Source: Planctomycetota bacterium (GTDB taxonomy: Bacteria > Planctomycetota > Planctomycetia > Pirellulales > Pirellulaceae). Taken from it: a stretch of 10,554 bases of DNA. Position 1 is the stretch's first letter; every line of letters starts with the position of its first letter. The DNA is taken from the NCBI GenBank assembly GCA_026692885.1, contig JAPLNJ010000995.1:1-10554 (forward strand), read 5' to 3'. A model generated the notes under the pieces. It did no database searches and was not told where the DNA came from. It saw nothing but the letters and a program-made list of their open reading frames with translations. Below, piece by piece: positions 7,141-10,554 of the stretch. A program made the position numbers and the translations under genes.

Positions 7141-7329
7141 GGCCCACTGCTGTGAACATCTTGCGGTTGTCCAAGTCCTCGATTCGTTCTCGTTCCGACG
7201 CTCTGCGTCGGAACGTAAGCCACGGACGCTCTGCGTCCTTGGGCAGACGACGCAGAGCGTCAAGACACTGGCGTTCCCACGCGGAGCGTGGGAACGAGAG
7301 AGGCGTGAAGATGTTCACAGCAGTGGGCC
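7141..7329. repeat. 189-bp palindromic element with 22-bp inverted arms enclosing a composite repeat
   Basis: The arms are a perfect 22-bp inverted repeat at 7141-7162 (starting GGCCCACTGCTGTGAAC) and 7308-7329. Between them lies the composite four-hairpin repeat 7189-7296. The element fills much of the spacer between two divergent genes. It carries no ORF that looks genuine. It may be a non-autonomous mobile element or a folded regulatory element; the sequence alone does not decide. Confidence 0.7.
7189..7296. repeat. Composite four-hairpin repeat, right copy, intact
   Basis: Four hairpins with 3-nt loops form a larger inverted repeat: 7191-7215 (stem CGTTCCGACGC, loop TCT), 7224-7238 (stem GGACGC, loop TCT), 7249-7261 (GACGC stem, inverse orientation) and 7272-7296 (stem CGTTCCCACGC, loop GGA). 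The 11-bp stems are perfect. The G in the first stem (CCGACGC/GCGTCGG) replaces the C of the last stem (CCCACGC/GCGTGGG) with pairing kept. Spacers are about 7-10 nt. The interrupted second copy is at 5236-5483. Confidence 0.8.
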
Positions 7330-7347
7330 CCAGGCTCCTCACCCCCG

Positions 7348-7377
7348 CCCCTCACCCTGGAGTACCGGGGCGAGGGG
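7348..7377. repeat. Hairpin in the GH127 upstream region
   Basis: CCCCTCACCCTGG (7348-7360) pairs with CCGGGGCGAGGGG (7365-7377) across the loop AGTA. Of 13 positions 11 are Watson-Crick pairs, one is a wobble and one a mismatch. It lies about 75 nt before the GH127 start codon and may be in its 5' untranslated region. It could equally be another dispersed spacer repeat. Confidence 0.45.
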
Positions 7378-7452
7378 AGAGCATGCTTCCCGGTCCGAGA
7401 CGTCGCTGGCGCCCAGCCATCCGTCGCGGACCCTACGTAAGGACCACCAACG

Positions 7453-9927
7453 ATGCAAAGTTCTGTGATCGCTGCCTTGATGATCGCGCTCAGCGTTTCG
7501 CTGACGCACGCCGCCGAGTCGGTTGTGCGCGTGGTGCCGCATCCCAGCACCGACGCCACCAATCGCCACTACGCGTCCAGTCGAGCGCCGCTGCTGCCCA
7601 TGCCGTTAATCAAGCTGCCGGTCGGAGCGATCAAGCCCGAAGGCTGGCTCCGCAAACAATTGGAACTGCAGACCTCCGGCTTCCACGGTCACTTGGAAGA
7701 AATCAGCGAGTTCCTGCGGAGAGACAAGAATGCCTGGCTGGATCAAGAAGGCCTGGGCGATCACGGCTGGGAGGAGCCGCCCTATTGGCTCAAGGGCTTC
7801 TGCAACGCGGCCTTCTTACTCGGCGACAAGAAATTGATCGAGCAGGCTCAGGTCTGGCTGGAAGGGGCGATCCGCAGCCAGCAGCCGGACGGCTGGTTTG
7901 GCCCGGACAAGGGCCGTAGCGGCGTGGCCACGGACCTCAAGGGCCGCGACGACCTGTGGCCCAACATGATCATGCTGTTCTGCCTGCAGGACTACTGCGA
8001 GTACACAGGCGACCAGCGCGTGATCGAACTGATGACCAAGTACTTCCGCTATCTGCAAGGCGTGCCGGAGGACAAGTTCCTGCTGGGCTACTGGCCGAAG
8101 ATGCGTGGCGGCGATTTGCTGTTCAGCGTCTACTGGTTGTACAACCGGACGGGCGATGAGTTCCTGCTGGAATTGGCACACAAGGTGCATCGCCGCACGG
8201 CCGACTGGACCGGCGACGTAATCAACTGGCACAACGTCAACCTGTCGCAAGGTTTCGGCCAGCCGACCACATACTATCTGCAGTCGCAAGACGCGAAGCA
8301 CCTGCAGGCTTCCTATCGCAACTACGACAAGCTCCGTGGAATGTACGGCCAGGTCCCCGGCGGACTGTTCGGCGGCGACGAGAATTGCCGGCCGGGATTC
8401 ACGGATCCGCGGCAAGCGATCGAGACCTGCGGCATCGTGGAGATGATGCTGTCGACCGAGCGACTGGTCTCAATCACCGGCGATCTGGTCTGGGCGGATC
8501 GCTGCGAAGACGCAGCCTTCAACACGCTGCCGGCAGCGCTGACGCCCGACATGAAAGCCCTGCGTTACCTGACCTCGCCCAACTTGGTGCTGTCGGATCG
8601 CAAGAACAAGAGCCCCGGCCTGCAGAACGGCGGGCCGATGCTGCAGATGAATCCGCACGACCACCGCTGCTGCCAGCACAACTGGGGCCACGGCTGGCCG
8701 TACTTGGCCGAAAATCTCTGGTTCGCCACTCCCGACAGCGGTCTGGCCGCGGTGTTCTATGCGGAAAACGAAGTCAAGGCCAAGGTCGGCGCGGAAGGCA
8801 CCGCGGTCACGATCGAGCAGTCGACGCGCTATCCCTTCGAGGAACACGTGATGCTGACCATCGAGGCGGCGAAGCCCGTACGGTTCCCTCTGTACCTCCG
8901 TGTGCCCGGCTGGTGTGACAAGGTGGACCTGAAGATCAACCAGCAAGTGCTGGAGGTGGCCGCCAAGCCGGACACGTTCATCCAGGTCGACCGGCAGTGG
9001 CGCACGGGGGACATCGTCGACCTCCTGCTGAACGCGAAGGTCACCCTGCGGACCTGGGAGCGGAACCAGAACAGCGTGTCGGTCGATCGCGGGCCGCTGA
9101 CCTATTCGCTGAAGATTGGCGAGAAGTACGTGTCCCAAGGTGGGACGAAAGACTGGCCAGCGTGGGAAATCTATCCGACCACGCCGTGGAACTACGGGCT
9201 GGTACTCGACGCCCAGAACTCGGCCGCATCGTTCGAGGTTGTCCGGCGCCCGTGGCCGAACTCGGACATGCCGTTCACGCACGAGGGCACGCCGCTCGAA
9301 TTGAAGGCGAAAGCCCAGCGAATTCCGGACTGGCAGGCGGACCGTCTGGGACTGGTGGGCAAGCTGCAACCCAGTCCGGTCAAGTCCGCCGAGCCGGTCG
9401 AGACCGTGACGCTGATTCCGATGGGCGCGGCCCGCTTGCGGATCGCGTCCTTCCCGGTGATGGGCCAGGGGCCGGAGGCTCACGCTTGGCCCGCGTCGCC
9501 ACCACCGCTGCCCTATAAGGCCACCGCGTCGCATTGCTGGGACAGCGATGCGGTCGAGGCGTTGCACGATGCTTTGCTGCCCAGTAGTTCGAGCGACGGC
9601 AGCATCCCGCGGCACACCTGGTGGGACCACCGCGGCACGGCCGAATGGGTGCAATACGATTTCGAGAAGCCGCGGAAGCTGTCCCAGGTCGAGGTCTACT
9701 GGTTCGACGACACGGGGGTGGGGCAATGCCGCGTGCCGAAGTCCTGGCGCGTCGTGGTTCGCGAAGGCGACCAGTGGCAGCCGGTCAAGGCCACCGGCGA
9801 GTGCGGCGTGGCCAAGGACCACTTCAATAAAGTCACGTTCGAGGCCGTGACCACCGCGGCCGTGCGTCTGGAGGTCGAACTGCAGCCGGATTTCTCCGGC
9901 GGCATCCTGGAATGGCGTGTGGAGTAA
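7453..9927 (+). CDS. GH127-type (DUF1680) beta-L-arabinofuranosidase with C-terminal discoidin-like domain
   Basis: This is a predicted exported 824-residue enzyme that removes beta-L-arabinofuranosyl residues from glycans. A signal peptide covers residues 1-20 (cut after THA). An (alpha/alpha)6 barrel follows from about 50 to 430, then beta-sandwich domains to about 680. In characterised GH127 HypBA1 a zinc is held by Glu, Cys and a Cys-Cys pair, the first Cys of that pair being the nucleophile. The same set is visible here: E324-T-C326 and C406-C407 (in HRCCQHN); E310 is a candidate acid/base. Residues about 685-824 resemble an F5/8 type C (discoidin/CBM32) domain, with TASHCWDSD, WVQYDF and KLSQVEVYWFDD, and probably bind carbohydrate. 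TAAGGA lies 9 nt before the ATG. It is transcribed away from the other four genes. Related families GH146 or GH137-like assignments cannot be separated by eye. Confidence 0.93.
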   Translation: MQSSVIAALMIALSVSLTHAAESVVRVVPHPSTDATNRHYASSRAPLLPMPLIKLPVGAIKPEGWLRKQLELQTSGFHGHLEEISEFLRRDKNAWLDQEGLGDHGWEEPPYWLKGFCNAAFLLGDKKLIEQAQVWLEGAIRSQQPDGWFGPDKGRSGVATDLKGRDDLWPNMIMLFCLQDYCEYTGDQRVIELMTKYFRYLQGVPEDKFLLGYWPKMRGGDLLFSVYWLYNRTGDEFLLELAHKVHRRTADWTGDVINWHNVNLSQGFGQPTTYYLQSQDAKHLQASYRNYDKLRGMYGQVPGGLFGGDENCRPGFTDPRQAIETCGIVEMMLSTERLVSITGDLVWADRCEDAAFNTLPAALTPDMKALRYLTSPNLVLSDRKNKSPGLQNGGPMLQMNPHDHRCCQHNWGHGWPYLAENLWFATPDSGLAAVFYAENEVKAKVGAEGTAVTIEQSTRYPFEEHVMLTIEAAKPVRFPLYLRVPGWCDKVDLKINQQVLEVAAKPDTFIQVDRQWRTGDIVDLLLNAKVTLRTWERNQNSVSVDRGPLTYSLKIGEKYVSQGGTKDWPAWEIYPTTPWNYGLVLDAQNSAASFEVVRRPWPNSDMPFTHEGTPLELKAKAQRIPDWQADRLGLVGKLQPSPVKSAEPVETVTLIPMGAARLRIASFPVMGQGPEAHAWPASPPPLPYKATASHCWDSDAVEALHDALLPSSSSDGSIPRHTWWDHRGTAEWVQYDFEKPRKLSQVEVYWFDDTGVGQCRVPKSWRVVVREGDQWQPVKATGECGVAKDHFNKVTFEAVTTAAVRLEVELQPDFSGGILEWRVE

Positions 9928-10140
9928 GTGGCTGTCAAAGAACAAGTTTGTCGATGGACCGTAGGACGGATTGGCACTTCGGCTCCGCGTTCGGGGCCGA
10001 AGGCTAGGTAGTTGATACTGCTGCTGCAATCCCTGGCAGTGTCCTCATGTGGAGCGTGGTACGACACTCCGAGGCTGGGCTGCGCAGAATTGGGGAGTCG
10101 GGCGTCAAACGGATGGTCCTGTTTTCGTTCCGCCCCCATC
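9928..10140. other. Spacer after GH127, one weak hairpin, no gene seen
   Basis: This stretch follows the GH127 stop codon and leads into the tandem palindromic units. It holds the hairpin listed at 9977-10002 and no ORF with a ribosome binding site or protein-like composition. Confidence 0.4.
9977..10002 (+). terminator. Hairpin 50 bp after the GH127 stop, possible weak terminator
   Basis: CTTCGGCTCC (9977-9986) pairs with GGGGCCGAAG (9993-10002) with one T-G wobble and a 6-nt loop. Its position suits a transcript end, but no T-run follows, so intrinsic termination is doubtful. Confidence 0.3.
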
Positions 10141-10316
10141 CGGGCTTGCCCCGGTGGAGCGAGGTTTCTGGACCACGCCACGGGTCCTCAACCGCCTCAT
10201 TTCTTCCGCCGCCTCCCGCCCGTCGCCTTCGGCGGCGGGCGGGAGGCGGCGGAAGACAGCACAACTGGCGTTTGCCGACGTAGTGTACGAAACCCAATTC
10301 CACCGGGGCAAGCCCG
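10141..10316. repeat. Composite palindromic unit 1 (18-bp outer arms around a GC-rich hairpin)
   Basis: The outer arms are a perfect 18-bp inverted repeat: CGGGCTTGCCCCGGTGGA at 10141-10158 and its complement at 10299-10316. Inside them, GGTTTC follows the left arm and mirrors GAAACC before the right arm. The centre is a perfect 20-bp stem (10203-10222 with 10236-10255) closed by a shorter CGCC/GGCG stem and a TTC loop, which reads as a C(TTCG)G tetraloop. No T-run follows, so this is not a plain terminator. Confidence 0.8.
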
Positions 10317-10367
10317 AATGGTACGAGGTTAAGCATAAGTCGTTGTCATTCAGCCACTTTCCCCACA

Positions 10368-10539
10368 GGGCTTGCCCCAGTGGAAGACGGGTTTGGTCAC
10401 TAAGCGGCCCCCACCGCCTCTAATCCCCTTCGCCGTATTCACCGCCGCCTGCGGCGGCGGTGAATGCGGCGAAGGGGACGGGGTGTGGTTGCGGTACGCG
10501 GCCTTGGTTTTCAAACCTCTTGTCCACTGGGGCAAGCCC
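10368..10539. repeat. Composite palindromic unit 2 (17-bp outer arms around a GC-rich hairpin)
   Basis: The outer arms are GGGCTTGCCCCAGTGGA (10368-10384) and its exact complement (10523-10539). They match unit 1 except for one base pair, G-C in unit 1 and A-T here. The centre is a 25-bp stem (10425-10449 with 10453-10477, one T-G wobble) with a TGC loop. The central stem differs in sequence from unit 1 but has the same place and form. The unit starts 52 bp after unit 1 ends and runs almost to the end of the window. Confidence 0.8.
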
Positions 10540-10554
10540 AGTGGGGATGGGCGG

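Noticed and set aside
8470..10029. 519-codon minus-strand ORF opposite GH127
   Set aside because: It overlaps the firmly identified GH127 gene, has Arg/His-rich shadow composition and shows no recognisable domain.
10141..10539. CRISPR array or plain intrinsic terminators
   Set aside because: There are only two units, in inverted-arm form with no regular short repeats and unique spacers, and the hairpins lack a following T-run.

Overview
The window looks like a piece of a Planctomycetota chromosome, most likely from the Pirellulales side. This is inferred from gene families and style, not from a marker gene. The coding sequence is GC-rich. The genes encode an exported leucine-rich-repeat protein, a Tat-exported Gfo/Idh/MocA oxidoreductase, a sialate O-acetylesterase-type SGNH esterase and a DUF1680/GH127 enzyme. 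The spacers are long and full of palindromic repeats. No rRNA, tRNA, CRISPR array, transposase or phage gene was found.

Layout. Four genes run leftwards on the minus strand: sialate O-acetylesterase (5538-6956), a putative TIM-barrel glycosidase (3287-5038), the Gfo/Idh/MocA oxidoreductase (1656-3101) and an LRR protein (211-1599). One gene runs rightwards: a GH127-type beta-L-arabinofuranosidase with a C-terminal discoidin-like domain (7453-9927). Every one of the five has a recognisable export signal and a good Shine-Dalgarno sequence. The last two minus-strand genes are 56 bp apart and may be co-transcribed; the other minus-strand gaps are 185 bp and about 500 bp. A 31-codon ORF (3132-3227, minus) sits just before the oxidoreductase behind a near-copy of the glycosidase gene's leader.

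Together the genes suggest breakdown of a decorated glycan outside the cytoplasm: an esterase removes O-acetyl groups, GH127 removes beta-L-arabinofuranosyl units, a second TIM-barrel enzyme cuts an unknown linkage, and the oxidoreductase may act on a released sugar. This functional link is inference.

The most unusual content is in the spacers. (1) A composite of four hairpins, arranged as an inverted repeat about 105 bp long, occurs on both sides of the esterase gene (5236-5483 and 7189-7296). (2) The left copy is interrupted by a 140-bp MITE-like palindrome (5252-5391) that landed exactly in a 3-nt hairpin loop and duplicated TCT. (3) The right copy is enclosed by 22-bp inverted arms (7141-7162 and 7308-7329). 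(4) After the GH127 gene come two tandem units (10141-10316 and 10368-10539). Each has 17-18-bp outer arms around a 20-25-bp GC-rich hairpin, and one arm base pair is swapped as a compensated pair (G-C to A-T) between units. No protein gene in the window explains how these repeats spread.
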